In this document: positions 36,041-44,729 of the stretch, one piece after another
Layout of the letters: the number at the start of each line of letters is the position of its first letter
How positions within the stretch are numbered: the stretch's first letter is position 1
Assembly: GCF_009882915.1 (NCBI RefSeq)
Contig: NZ_WTUW01000002.1
Span: 806,309-870,308 of the forward strand
DNA length: 64,000 nucleotides
DNA from: Sneathiella litorea
GTDB taxonomy: Bacteria; Pseudomonadota; Alphaproteobacteria; Sneathiellales; Sneathiellaceae
Direction of reading: 5' to 3'
Notes under the pieces: model-generated
The model's input: only the letters and a program-made list of their open reading frames with translations
The model's database searches: none
Told to the model about the DNA's origin: nothing
Program-made: the position numbers and the translations under genes

Positions 36041-36601
36041 TTAAGCCGCGCCCTGCATTTGTCGATAACTCTCCAGCACGTCATAGTCACTAACACAGTC
36101 AGATTTGACCGGGACCGCCTGTTCCCGTGTTTGCCAGAGACTATAGAGACCCTTTTCCCAACGATCCGGATCAAGAAGAACCATATGAGCATAAAGCCCT
36201 GGTGCCTCCAAAAGACTTTTATGATGCTTCTTTTCCGCTTCCATCATCTCACCCAACGAGCGGCTGGCCGAAACCTTGTCGACAGCGCTGCATAAATAAG
36301 TCGGGTCTTCTTTTGCCGGGCCATAGTCAAACGCAATTACCTGCCAACTGCGAACACGTGGTCGACCGAAAGTTTCAGTCACGCCATTAAACAGGTTATT
36401 GAGAAGAAAATCCTGCGCGAACTGCGCGTTTTCCCAGATGTAGAAAGGCGCATATACATGTTCTTCAACGTCATACAGGTAAAATTTATGGCGCAGACCA
36501 GGGCAGCCTTCAAAAAGCCGACTTCGGGCTGCCACATGCTTATGTATTTGCGTTTCGTCGAAATCTTGTGGCAAGCGCACCGAATATTGCATCGCCAGCA
36601 T
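36041..36601 (-). CDS. DUF4865 family protein
   Basis: 186 residues from the ATG at 36601 (GGGAGAG upstream; the longer reading to 36679 is unsupported). It has MLAMQYSVRLPQDFDETQIHKHVAARSRLFEGCPGL, the DUF4865 signature, and FYIWENAQFAQDFLLNNLFNG. The fold is probably dimeric alpha/beta-barrel, like stress-related monooxygenases; function unproven. Lead gene of a two-gene operon with the MFS carrier; 106 bp from thiL. Confidence 0.8.
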   Translation of the reverse strand: MLAMQYSVRLPQDFDETQIHKHVAARSRLFEGCPGLRHKFYLYDVEEHVYAPFYIWENAQFAQDFLLNNLFNGVTETFGRPRVRSWQVIAFDYGPAKEDPTYLCSAVDKVSASRSLGEMMEAEKKHHKSLLEAPGLYAHMVLLDPDRWEKGLYSLWQTREQAVPVKSDCVSDYDVLESYRQMQGAA

Positions 36602-36617
36602 ACATCTCTCCCAGAAG

Positions 36618-36655
36618 TACATAAAAATTTTGGAAAATATGTCAAGAATATGACA
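36618..36655 (-). promoter_or_regulatory. Predicted promoter with inverted repeat before the DUF4865-MFS operon
   Basis: Minus strand TTGACA (36640-36645) and TATGTA (36618-36623), 16-bp spacer. TGTCA-N6-TGACA (36640-36655) overlaps the -35. The start point would leave a very short leader, which weakens the call. Confidence 0.4.
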
Positions 36656-36707
36656 AGAAAACAACCCACACAATTGCATGGCTATTATGCAAAATCTCTA
36701 AAGCCGC

Positions 36708-37706
36708 CTAGAAATGCTGCCATCCACTACTGGAAATGGGCATTTCCACCCCCTCTTCCTGCATCACTCGCACGCCTTCTCCCTCGACCATCTCGCCGAT
36801 AATGGCAAGGGACACGCCCCCCTCTTTCGCGAGCTTCACAAGGTCATCACGCTGATCAAGCGGCAGGGTAAAGGCAAGTTCATAGTCATCGCCGCCGGTG
36901 AGAACCCTCTCGACCAGCGCGTCATCGGATTCTACCGCTATTTTTGCGGCATCGGACAGCGGTACTTTTTTCCACTGGATTACTGCGGCAAGACCTGACT
37001 CCTCCGCGATATGGCCGATATCAGCGATCAGCCCGTCGGAAATATCAATGCAGCTCGTGGCCCGCCCGACAAGCGCCTGCCCCAGTGACAGCCGCGGGTT
37101 TGGAAGATGATAGCGATCCTCCAGATATTCCTGTTCGGTGGGATCAAGATCGGCCAGTTCCTCTTGCAGTGCAAGCAAGCCAAGTGCGCCATCGCCAATG
37201 GTTCCGGAAACGACAATCAGGTCGCCCGCGCCCGCGCCATTCCGCCGGAGCGCCTTCTCCTTCGCCACTTCCCCGATGGCCGTCAGGGACAGGGAAAGCG
37301 GCCCGGGCGTCCGAACTGTATCCCCGCCCAGAAGACCAATGCCGAATTCTTCCTGATCCTGCCCAAGCCCGTCCGCAAATTCCTGTATCCAGGAAAGAGG
37401 AAGCGCCTCCGGCCAGAATGTTGCGAGGAGATAGCCAACAGGCTCCGCCCCCATCGCGGCCAGATCCGAGAGATTAACCCGGAGCAGCTTGCGCGCAATA
37501 TCTCCGGGCATATCGGACTCCCGAAAATGCACGCCCGCGACCATGGCATCCTTGGTCAGGACAAGGTCTTTTCCCTTGGCAGGCGTGAGTACCGCCGCAT
37601 CATCGGTAAGACCAAGCGCAGCGGGAGTGCCGGCGGCAAGTGGTTTCAGTATTCCGTCGATCAGCGCGAATTCACCCCTTGCGGTATTTCGCTCAGTCCC
37701 GGCCAT
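36708..37706 (-). CDS. thiL: Thiamine-monophosphate kinase
   Basis: Phosphorylates TMP to the cofactor TPP. 332 residues from the ATG at 37706, 1 bp from the nusB stop. Motifs: LTDDAAVL, DAMVAGVHF, RVNLSDLAAMGAEPVGYL, LGGDTVRTPGPLSLS and CIDISDGLIADIGH. Standard nusB-thiL neighbourhood. Confidence 0.96.
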   Translation of the reverse strand: MAGTERNTARGEFALIDGILKPLAAGTPAALGLTDDAAVLTPAKGKDLVLTKDAMVAGVHFRESDMPGDIARKLLRVNLSDLAAMGAEPVGYLLATFWPEALPLSWIQEFADGLGQDQEEFGIGLLGGDTVRTPGPLSLSLTAIGEVAKEKALRRNGAGAGDLIVVSGTIGDGALGLLALQEELADLDPTEQEYLEDRYHLPNPRLSLGQALVGRATSCIDISDGLIADIGHIAEESGLAAVIQWKKVPLSDAAKIAVESDDALVERVLTGGDDYELAFTLPLDQRDDLVKLAKEGGVSLAIIGEMVEGEGVRVMQEEGVEMPISSSGWQHF

Positions 37707-37707
37707 G

Positions 37708-38187
37708 TCAGTCAAATTCACCTGTGCGCAGCTCTTTCGCGATCTTGTCCAGCACTCCATTGACAAGCGCCGGCTCCTTCCCCGTGAAGAAGGTGCGCGC
37801 GATACCGATATATTCCTTTATCAGCACTTTCGCCGGCGTATCGATGCGGGCGAGAAACTCATAGGTTGCCGCCCGAAGCAAACACAGAAGCACCACTTCA
37901 AGCCGGTCCGTGGTCCGGTCCTTCTCAAGTCGGTCCGCAATCAGCTTGTCAATTTCCTCCTGCCGGTCCTTGGTGTTGAGGACAATATCCTCGAACAACG
38001 GTTTGTCGCTATCCTTGAACTGGTCGCCATCAAGCTCCTTGCCGACGCGATGCAGCAGGAATTCCTCCACCACCTCTTGCGGTGACTTGCTGTCATGCTC
38101 CATTTGATAGAGGGCCTGCACCGCATTGAGGCGGGCAAGGGTTTTGCGGCTATGCTTGTCGCCCCGTTTTTCACTGCGTGCGTTCAT
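37708..38187 (-). CDS. nusB: Transcription antitermination factor NusB
   Basis: 159 residues, all-helical fold. LNAVQALYQMEHD and FLARIDTPAKVLIKEYIGIARTFFTGKEPALVNGVLDKIA are diagnostic. Binds boxA RNA with NusE in rRNA antitermination. The ATG overlaps the ribH stop by 4 bp, so the two are translationally coupled. Confidence 0.96.
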   Translation of the reverse strand: MNARSEKRGDKHSRKTLARLNAVQALYQMEHDSKSPQEVVEEFLLHRVGKELDGDQFKDSDKPLFEDIVLNTKDRQEEIDKLIADRLEKDRTTDRLEVVLLCLLRAATYEFLARIDTPAKVLIKEYIGIARTFFTGKEPALVNGVLDKIAKELRTGEFD

Positions 38188-38648
38188 CGCGGGAACATTC
38201 CAAATTTTTCTTTGAGTTTCAGCATCTGGAGCGCCGCTTCCGCCGCTCCGCCGCCCTTGTTTTTATCTTCCTTGCGAGCCCGGGCCCAAGCTTGAGCCTC
38301 ATTCTCGCAGGTAATGATACCATTACCGACAGCAATACAATAATCGGTCGAGATGTCCATCAATGCGCGTGCGCTTTCCTCCGAAACCGTATCGTAATGG
38401 GAGGTCTCGCCGCGGATCACGCAGCCGAGCGCCACATAGGCATCAAAACGCCGCCGGCCGCCCATGAACTCCATCGACTTGATGGCGAAGCGAACCGCCG
38501 CCGGAATTTCAAGGCAACCCGGCACCTGCACAACCTCATAGCTCGCGCCAGCCGCCTCAAGCACCTCTATCGCGCCCTCGAGCAGGGAATCGGAAATATC
38601 GCGGTAAAAATCCGCCTCGATTATCAGCACATGTATATCACTATTCAT
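38184..38648 (-). CDS. ribH: 6,7-dimethyl-8-ribityllumazine synthase
   Basis: Penultimate riboflavin step. 154 residues with YEVVQVPGCLEIPAAVRFAI, YVALGCVIRGETSHYDTVSEES and ISTDYCIAVGNGIITCENEAQAWARA; the catalytic His is in GETSHYD. Between ribBA and nusB. Confidence 0.96.
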   Translation of the reverse strand: MNSDIHVLIIEADFYRDISDSLLEGAIEVLEAAGASYEVVQVPGCLEIPAAVRFAIKSMEFMGGRRRFDAYVALGCVIRGETSHYDTVSEESARALMDISTDYCIAVGNGIITCENEAQAWARARKEDKNKGGGAAEAALQMLKLKEKFGMFPR

Positions 38649-38651
38649 TGC

Positions 38652-39764
38652 TTAACCCTTTGCACTGATAAGACGGGTTTCCGTAATCGCCAGCCCATAT
38701 CCGTCAAGGCCGACAACGGTCCGTGTATGGTTGGAGAGCAGGATCATGTTCTTGATCCCGAGATCAAGAAGGATCTGCGCGCCAATGCCATAATCCCGAA
38801 GCTCATGAGATTCTTTCACGGGTTCGCCAAGCTTGCGCCGCACCCGGTCGGAAAGCGCCATGGGGCGGGGTTCGCGGATCAGGACGACAACGCCCTTGCC
38901 CGCCTTGTCGATCTGCGCCATCGCATCATGCAGGACATCCGGGTTCTCATCGATTTCGCCGAGCACATCGCCCAGCAGATTGAGCGCATGCATCCGCACC
39001 AGTACCGGCTCATCGCCAGACACATCGCCTTTCACCAGCGCCACATGCTCCGCATATTCGGGCCGATTGGAGAAGACAATCATCTTCCAGTCGCCGCCAA
39101 ACTTGCTGCTGATATCGGCCTCCACCTCGCGCGTGATCAGGCTGTCATAGCGACGGCGATAGGCAATCAGGTCGGCAATCGTCCCGACCTTCAGGCCGTG
39201 GTACTGGGCGAATTTCACAAGATCGGGAAGTCTGGCCATTGTGCCATCGTCATTCATGATCTCACAGATCACCCCGGCGGGCATCAGCCCGGCAAGGCGG
39301 GAAATATCAACTGCGGCCTCCGTATGGCCAGCGCGGCGCAGGACCCCACCCTCGCGGGCGACCAGCGGAAAGACATGACCCGGAGAAACAATATCCTGAG
39401 CATTTTTGGTCGGGTCGATGGCGACGGCAATCGTATGGGCGCGATCAGCCGCGGAAATGCCCGTGGTAACGCCCTCGCGTGCCTCGATCGAGACGGTAAA
39501 ATTTGTCGCCAGACGGGAGGCATTATCCTGCGCCATCAGCGGCAGGCCGAGATGGTTGACCCGGTCTTCCGACATGGAAAGGCAGATCAAGCCGCGGCCG
39601 AACTTGGCCATGAAGTTGATCACATCCGGGGTCGCCATCTGCGCCGGAATTACCAGATCCCCCTCGTTTTCCCGGTCTTCCGCATCGACCAGCACGAACA
39701 TCTTGCCGTTGCGGGCATCCTCAATGATTTCCTCTGTCGAGGAGAGGTATTCTTTATAGCTCAT
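38652..39764 (-). CDS. ribBA: 3,4-dihydroxy-2-butanone-4-phosphate synthase with degenerate GTP cyclohydrolase II domain
   Basis: 370 residues. The N-terminal DHBP synthase half is intact: DAEDRENEGDLVIPAQMATPDVINFMAKFGRGLICL, GITTGISAADRAHT (as VTTGISAADRAHT) and RRAGHTEAAVDI. The C-terminal half aligns with GCH II, but the zinc-cysteine segment (normally C-x10-C-x-C after VRVHSEC) reads MHALNLLGDVLGEIDENPDVLHD: no cysteine remains. So GTP cyclohydrolase II activity is unlikely and a separate ribA is expected elsewhere. Such monofunctional RibBA proteins are known in alphaproteobacteria. Overlaps ribE by 4 bp. Confidence 0.92.
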   Translation of the reverse strand: MSYKEYLSSTEEIIEDARNGKMFVLVDAEDRENEGDLVIPAQMATPDVINFMAKFGRGLICLSMSEDRVNHLGLPLMAQDNASRLATNFTVSIEAREGVTTGISAADRAHTIAVAIDPTKNAQDIVSPGHVFPLVAREGGVLRRAGHTEAAVDISRLAGLMPAGVICEIMNDDGTMARLPDLVKFAQYHGLKVGTIADLIAYRRRYDSLITREVEADISSKFGGDWKMIVFSNRPEYAEHVALVKGDVSGDEPVLVRMHALNLLGDVLGEIDENPDVLHDAMAQIDKAGKGVVVLIREPRPMALSDRVRRKLGEPVKESHELRDYGIGAQILLDLGIKNMILLSNHTRTVVGLDGYGLAITETRLISAKG

Positions 39765-40357
39765 TTTTTCTTGTTTACCTCAGTCATGCGGGCGACATAG
39801 CGTGCCAATACATCAATTTCGAAATTAAGACGTCGCCCAACGGTCAGTGTGCCAAAAGTGGTGTGTTCCTGCGTGTGCGGAATGATATTGACGGTGAAAT
39901 GATCATCATCAACGTCGTTGACGGTCAGCGACACGCCGTCGAGACAAATGGACCCCTTCGGGGCAACAAAGCCCGCAAATTTTGGAGGGAGAGAGAAAAC
40001 AAGCTTCGTCGAGTCGCCGACGGTTTCCTTGGCCAGCAACGAGACCACCGCATCGACATGTCCGGTGACCACATGGCCGCCCAGCTCATCGCCAATTTTA
40101 AGCGCCCGCTCCATATTAACTGGCGTGCCCGTAACCCAGTCGCCCAGGTTTGTGCAGGAAAGGGTCTCGTCCGAGGCGTCAACCGCAAACCATCCCTCCC
40201 CCTTCTCGACCACAGTAAGGCAAGGGCCCGAACAGGCGATGGAGGCGCCGATATCGATTGTACCGGTGTCGTAAGAGGTTTCGAGTTCAAACCGGGTGTC
40301 GCCGTTTTTCTCAATGGCGCGAACCCGTCCGACATCTGTAATTATGCCTGTAAACAT
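39761..40357 (-). CDS. ribE: Riboflavin synthase alpha subunit
   Basis: Last riboflavin step: dismutes two lumazines. 198 residues, two homologous barrels: MFTGIITDVGRVRAIE, then ACSGPCLTVVEKGEGWF, RALKIGDELGGHVVTGHVDAV and SLTVNDVDDDHFTVNIIPHT. The ATG at 40357 is the conserved start. Confidence 0.95.
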   Translation of the reverse strand: MFTGIITDVGRVRAIEKNGDTRFELETSYDTGTIDIGASIACSGPCLTVVEKGEGWFAVDASDETLSCTNLGDWVTGTPVNMERALKIGDELGGHVVTGHVDAVVSLLAKETVGDSTKLVFSLPPKFAGFVAPKGSICLDGVSLTVNDVDDDHFTVNIIPHTQEHTTFGTLTVGRRLNFEIDVLARYVARMTEVNKKK

Positions 40358-40362
40358 ACTGC

Positions 40363-41478
40363 TCAATTCCGAAGAAAATAACTTTCCAATAAATCATCGC
40401 CCAGCCGACGTTCCTCGATCAGGCGTAATGCCGGCGCCTCGTTGATCCGCTCCAGCCCGATGGATTCAAGTGCGGGAATGCCATCCCCGCCAATAATCCG
40501 GCCAGCGCGGAACCACATCAGGCGGTCCGCCAACTCATCTTTTATCAGCGTTGCCAGTAGATGGGAACCACCCTCGACAAGTATTCGCGTTATTCCACGC
40601 TTGGCGAGCGTTTCCAGACCGAAGCGCATATCCGGCAGGCCCGATTCATTGGCCGCCACCTCGATCACTTCCACCCCGAGATCCGTTAGCGCCTGAAGAC
40701 GATCTTTATCGTTGCCCGGCACCGTAACGACCCAGAGCGGCACCTCCTTCGCCTTCGCCACCAGCTTCGAGGTGAGCGGCAGGCGCAGGCGTGAATCCGC
40801 AACGATGCGGATGGGAGAGAGTTTCTCCAGCCCATCAATCCGGCAGGTCAGGTCCGGGTTATCAACCAGCGCCGTGCCGACACCGACCATGATCGCGTCA
40901 TTCTGCGCCCGCAGCATATGCCCATAGCGCCGCGCCGCCGGGCCGGTAATCCATTTACTGTCGCCGGTAGTGGTGGCGATCCGACCATCGAGGCTGGTTG
41001 CCATTTTCAAGGTAATCAGCGGGCGACCATGCAGCCTTGTCATGAAAAAGCCCGCGTTAAGCTCAGCCGCCTCATTGGCGAGCAGGCCCTCGATCACCTC
41101 GATCCCGGCCCTTTGCAAAATGGCGATGCCGCTGCCGTTCACGCGTTCATCCGGATCACGCAGCGCAACAACAACGCGCCCGACGCCTGCCTCAACCAGC
41201 GCCTCTGCGCAAGGACCGGTCTGACCGTGATGGGCGCAAGGCTCCAGTGTAACATAGACGATGGCGCCCTTAGCCTCCGCCCCGGCCATTTCCAGCGCCA
41301 TGGTCTCTGCATGGGGACGGCCACCATCCTGTGTCCAGCCGCGTCCTACAACTTTGCCCCCCTGAACGATCACGCAGCCCACCGCCGGATTGGGCGCAAC
41401 GCGACCAACACCGCGCGCGGCAAGGCGCAGGGCGGCCTGCATGTAAAATTCATCCCATTGGGTATCAGAGGCTGTCAT
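40363..41478 (-). CDS. ribD: Bifunctional riboflavin deaminase/reductase
   Basis: 371 residues. N-terminal deaminase with zinc motifs HAETMALEMAG and EPCAHHGQTGPCAEAL; C-terminal reductase with LITLKMATSLDGRIATTTGDSKWITG and ILVEGGSHLLATLI. Catalyses deamination then reduction of the pyrimidine. Between nrdR and ribE. Confidence 0.96.
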   Translation of the reverse strand: MTASDTQWDEFYMQAALRLAARGVGRVAPNPAVGCVIVQGGKVVGRGWTQDGGRPHAETMALEMAGAEAKGAIVYVTLEPCAHHGQTGPCAEALVEAGVGRVVVALRDPDERVNGSGIAILQRAGIEVIEGLLANEAAELNAGFFMTRLHGRPLITLKMATSLDGRIATTTGDSKWITGPAARRYGHMLRAQNDAIMVGVGTALVDNPDLTCRIDGLEKLSPIRIVADSRLRLPLTSKLVAKAKEVPLWVVTVPGNDKDRLQALTDLGVEVIEVAANESGLPDMRFGLETLAKRGITRILVEGGSHLLATLIKDELADRLMWFRAGRIIGGDGIPALESIGLERINEAPALRLIEERRLGDDLLESYFLRN

Positions 41479-41511
41479 CGGTTCCGGTGCTTTTGGAGGC
41501 GGGCTTCAGCG

Positions 41512-41973
41512 TCAGGTCGTGACGTTGGTGCTGAGCTCGCCAATAAATTCTTCGAAATCCTTGGCTTCGCGGAAATCCTTGTAGACGGAGGCGAAGCGTA
41601 CATAGGACACGCTGTCAAGCTGGGCCAGCCCTTCCATCACCAGTTCGCCGATCTTGTCGGAGGGGATTTCCTGGTCGCCGCTGCTTTCCAGCTGGCGGAC
41701 GATACCGTTGATCATACGATCGATACGGTCCGGATCGACAGGGCGCTTGCGGGTCGCGATACTGACGGACCGTTCCAGCTTGTCGCGCTCGAACGGCGTC
41801 CGCTGACCATCTTTCTTGACGACAGTCAGTTCACGGAGCTGCACACGTTCAAAAGTGGTAAATCGAGCACCACAACCGGCGCAGGCCCGTCGCCGCCGTA
41901 TGGCCGTGTTATCCTCGGTCGGCCGGCTATCCTTAACCTGCGTTTCATCACTACTACAAAATGGACAGCGCAT
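41512..41973 (-). CDS. nrdR: Transcriptional repressor of ribonucleotide reductase genes
   Basis: 153 residues. Zinc ribbon [18 protein letters not shown] ... [15 protein letters not shown], then an ATP-cone. Represses nrd genes when dATP is high. Located between glyA and ribD as in most alphaproteobacteria. Confidence 0.97.
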   Translation of the reverse strand: MRCPFCSSDETQVKDSRPTEDNTAIRRRRACAGCGARFTTFERVQLRELTVVKKDGQRTPFERDKLERSVSIATRKRPVDPDRIDRMINGIVRQLESSGDQEIPSDKIGELVMEGLAQLDSVSYVRFASVYKDFREAKDFEEFIGELSTNVTT

Positions 41974-42030
41974 CCAATAGTCCCCTTCCTGTCATATCTT
42001 CACCCGCTGCCCCTTTATTGGTCATCCCGC

Positions 42031-43326
42031 CTACATATCCTGGTAAAGAGGGAAAGCGTCGCAGAGTTTTTTCACTTCCGCGCTGACCTTTTCCTCGACA
42101 GCGCCGTTATCCTCCGGATTTGCGGCCAGTCCGTCAAGGACTTCAGCGATCAGGTCGCCGACTTTCGTGAACTCTTCCGTTCCGAAGCCACGGGTTGTCG
42201 CCGCCGGAGTGCCCAAACGCACGCCCGAGGTAACCATTGGCTTTTCCGGATCGAACGGAATGCCGTTCTTGTTACAGGTGATGTTGGCATTCTCCAGTGC
42301 ACGCTCGGCGATGTCACCGGTGAGCTTCTTCGGCCGGAGATCGACCAGCATCAAATGGGTATCCGTGCCGCCGGACACGATATCAAAGCCATGCCCGACA
42401 AGCGTCGCGGCCAGAACCTTGGCATTTTCGACGACCTGCGCCGCATAAGTCTTGAACGCTGGAGTAAGCGCTTCCCCAAAGGCAACGGCCTTGCCCGCGA
42501 TTACATGCATGAGCGGACCGCCCTGCATCCCCGGGAAAATCGCCGAATTCACCTTCTTGGCAATCGCCGCGTCATTGGTCAGGATCATGCCGCCGCGCGG
42601 ACCGCGCAATGTCTTGTGCGTCGTGGTTGTCGCGATATGGGCATGTGGGAACGGGCTCGGGTGCACCCCTGCAGCCACGAGGCCAGCGAAATGCGCCATG
42701 TCGACCATCAGGTAAGCCCCGACTTCATCGGCGATCTGGCGGAAAGTGGCGAAATCGATATGCCGCGGATAGGCGGAGCCACCGGCGACAATCAGTTTCG
42801 GCTGATGCTCCTTCGCGAGGGCGCGGACTTCGTCAAAGTCAATCTGGTGCGTTTCCTTGTCGACCCCGTAATGAACGGCGTTGAACCATTTACCGGACTG
42901 GTTCGGCGCGGCGCCATGGGTGAGATGGCCACCTGCGGCCAGTGACAGACCGAGGATGGTGTCGCCGGGCTTGATCAGTGCCATGAAAGCGCCCTGGTTC
43001 GCTTGGGAGCCGGAGTTCGGCTGGACGTTGGCAAAACCGCAGCCGAAAAGCTCCTTGGCGCGGGAAATTGCCAGTTCCTCAACGATATCAACATATTCGC
43101 ATCCACCATAATAGCGACGGCCGGGGTATCCTTCGGCATATTTATTGGTGAGGACGGAGCCTTGTGCGGCGAGCACGGCCGGGCTGACGATATTCTCGGA
43201 TGCGATCAGTTCGATCTGGTCCCGCTGCCGGCCAAGTTCCTGGCCGATCGCACGAAAGACATCGGGATCATTCCGTTCGAGGTCGGCCTTGAAAAAATTT
43301 ACCAACTCGGCACTTTGCATCGTCAT
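42031..43326 (-). CDS. glyA: Serine hydroxymethyltransferase
   Basis: 431 residues. PLP lysine in [59 protein letters not shown] is intact. Supplies glycine and C1 units. First gene of the glyA-nrdR-rib block; AGGAG lies upstream of its ATG, and a long AT-rich region separates it from mucR. Confidence 0.98.
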   Translation of the reverse strand: MTMQSAELVNFFKADLERNDPDVFRAIGQELGRQRDQIELIASENIVSPAVLAAQGSVLTNKYAEGYPGRRYYGGCEYVDIVEELAISRAKELFGCGFANVQPNSGSQANQGAFMALIKPGDTILGLSLAAGGHLTHGAAPNQSGKWFNAVHYGVDKETHQIDFDEVRALAKEHQPKLIVAGGSAYPRHIDFATFRQIADEVGAYLMVDMAHFAGLVAAGVHPSPFPHAHIATTTTHKTLRGPRGGMILTNDAAIAKKVNSAIFPGMQGGPLMHVIAGKAVAFGEALTPAFKTYAAQVVENAKVLAATLVGHGFDIVSGGTDTHLMLVDLRPKKLTGDIAERALENANITCNKNGIPFDPEKPMVTSGVRLGTPAATTRGFGTEEFTKVGDLIAEVLDGLAANPEDNGAVEEKVSAEVKKLCDAFPLYQDM

Positions 43327-44070
43327 ATGTTGAACTCCTATATCGGATTAGTCCATTCCACCCTGAACGAACTACTTTAAACAGATAAAACACCTTACCG
43401 CCGGGCCTTTTGGGTACCTATCCCGGTCAGTCTTTATATTCATCGTACAATCGCACAAAAGTCGGCGGACGGATGCTGATAATCGTATTGCGCGCGCGTG
43501 AATATCGCGACGGATGGATAGCACAGGTGGCAAAGAGTTCCTAGAAAAACTCCGCCCTTAAATGTTCTTTTTTTATACGTCACAATTTACAGGACAGCGG
43601 CCGGAAAAATTGTCAAAAAAAATCCAATAAAAAAACCATCCGGAAAATATTTAAACCACAGGCTTGCATGGAAAGTTATCCATAGCTCTCGCTTATCATT
43701 GATAGAATTTCATATAATGAAATAAAGAAGCCTGATTATTACAATAGATTCACAGATATGGCCGTCAAGAGGATCAACATTTCACTTAACCATCATTTTA
43801 TATACATTTAAATATTACATATGATGGTGTTGTTATCCAAGATTAGAATTCATTTTCCGGCCCATCTAGTATTTACAACGGTCGTAGATTTATAGTTATG
43901 AAATTACATAATGATTCGAAGATTTATAGGGCCGACAAATGACAGAATTTGATCGACCTGTTTCTTATTCACAGTTTTTCTGTTAATTGCATCTCAATGT
44001 ATTGACTTTTCTAAGCAATTCATAACATGTTGGGAAGTAAACAGTCCCCTAAACGAATGAAAAAAAACAA
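43327..44070. other. 744-bp AT-rich intergenic region between glyA and mucR
   Basis: No gene is supported. The region becomes strongly AT-rich from about 43560. Visible structure: A tracts around 43605-43647 (four tracts at 11-14-bp spacing) and an inverted repeat ACCATCAT (43789-43796) / ATGATGGT (43821-43828) that brackets an AT-only core. It should hold the promoters of glyA (minus) and mucR (plus). MucR proteins bind AT-rich DNA and often their own promoter, so this is a likely autoregulation zone (inference). Confidence 0.55.
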
Positions 44071-44511
44071 ATGACACAGTCTTTTTCGAAAGAGGGTAAC
44101 CCTCCGTCTCAATCTGAACGTGAGGAATTGCTCCGCATGACAGCAGATATAACTTCAGCTTATGTCAGTAATAACCAGATTGAGAATGCGGAACTGGTCC
44201 AGGTGATCAAGTCCGTCTACAGCTCTCTGGCCACGCTCGACGCAGACACAGAAGCTGAACAGGCGGAACTCAAGCCCGCGGTCCCCATCAAACGGTCTAT
44301 TCAGAACGACTATCTCGTGTGTCTGGAAGATGGCAAACAGCTGAAAATGCTAAAGCGCTACTTGCGCTCCAATTATGACATGACGCCGGAAGAATACCGT
44401 GCGAAATGGAATTTGCCGCCGGATTATCCGATGGTGGCTCCGGCCTACGCAAAACGCCGGTCGCAATTTGCCAAGGAATTCGGCCTCGGCCGCAAGAAGA
44501 AAACCGCATAA
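44071..44511 (+). CDS. mucR: MucR/Ros family regulator lacking the zinc-ligand histidines
   Basis: 146 residues. The C-terminal MucR domain is clear: YLVCLEDGKQLKMLKRYLRSNYDMTPEEYRAKWNLPPDYPMVAPAYA, ending in Lys-rich GLGRKKK. In the Ros finger C-x2-C/D-x9-H-x3-H, Cys84 and Asp87 are present but the two histidine places are Tyr97 and Asn101. Zinc-free MucR variants exist and bind AT-rich DNA like H-NS. MucR controls surface polysaccharide and cell-cycle genes in alphaproteobacteria. Monocistronic. Confidence 0.9.
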   Translation: MTQSFSKEGNPPSQSEREELLRMTADITSAYVSNNQIENAELVQVIKSVYSSLATLDADTEAEQAELKPAVPIKRSIQNDYLVCLEDGKQLKMLKRYLRSNYDMTPEEYRAKWNLPPDYPMVAPAYAKRRSQFAKEFGLGRKKKTA

Positions 44512-44626
44512 GAATCGGAATCAACCAACTGTTTACAAAATCTACATTGGATAACTGCTCGGTTTTTAAAGCCTGCGTCATCATGCCGCTTTAATAGTCC
44601 TTGTGCGCAATTTCTTAAAACGGTTT

Positions 44627-44729
44627 ATTGAGAAGATGGTCGCTGCAATTTGGCGCCTGAGATTGGAATACAGGCGTCAGATGTAGTTCCAGTTTCAATC
44701 TTCTCAATGAAGGCCATGTCACGGACATG
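44627..44729 (+). promoter_or_regulatory. Structured leader with sequestered start codon upstream of the EptA gene
   Basis: Perfect 11-bp inverted repeat ATTGAGAAGAT (44627-44637) / ATCTTCTCAAT (44698-44708) encloses a second hairpin CGCCTG/CAGGCG. Next comes CATGTC-ACG-GACATG (44715-44729), whose last three bases are the EptA ATG. AAGG at 44710-44713 is the only ribosome-site candidate. Suggests translation control. Confidence 0.5.

Noticed and set aside
38178-39800. 540-residue plus-strand reading frame
   Set aside because: Antisense to ribH and ribBA; no ribosome site or recognisable family.
40918-42945. 675-residue plus-strand reading frame
   Set aside because: Runs antisense across ribD, nrdR and glyA, all of which have intact family motifs; low-complexity translation with no domain.
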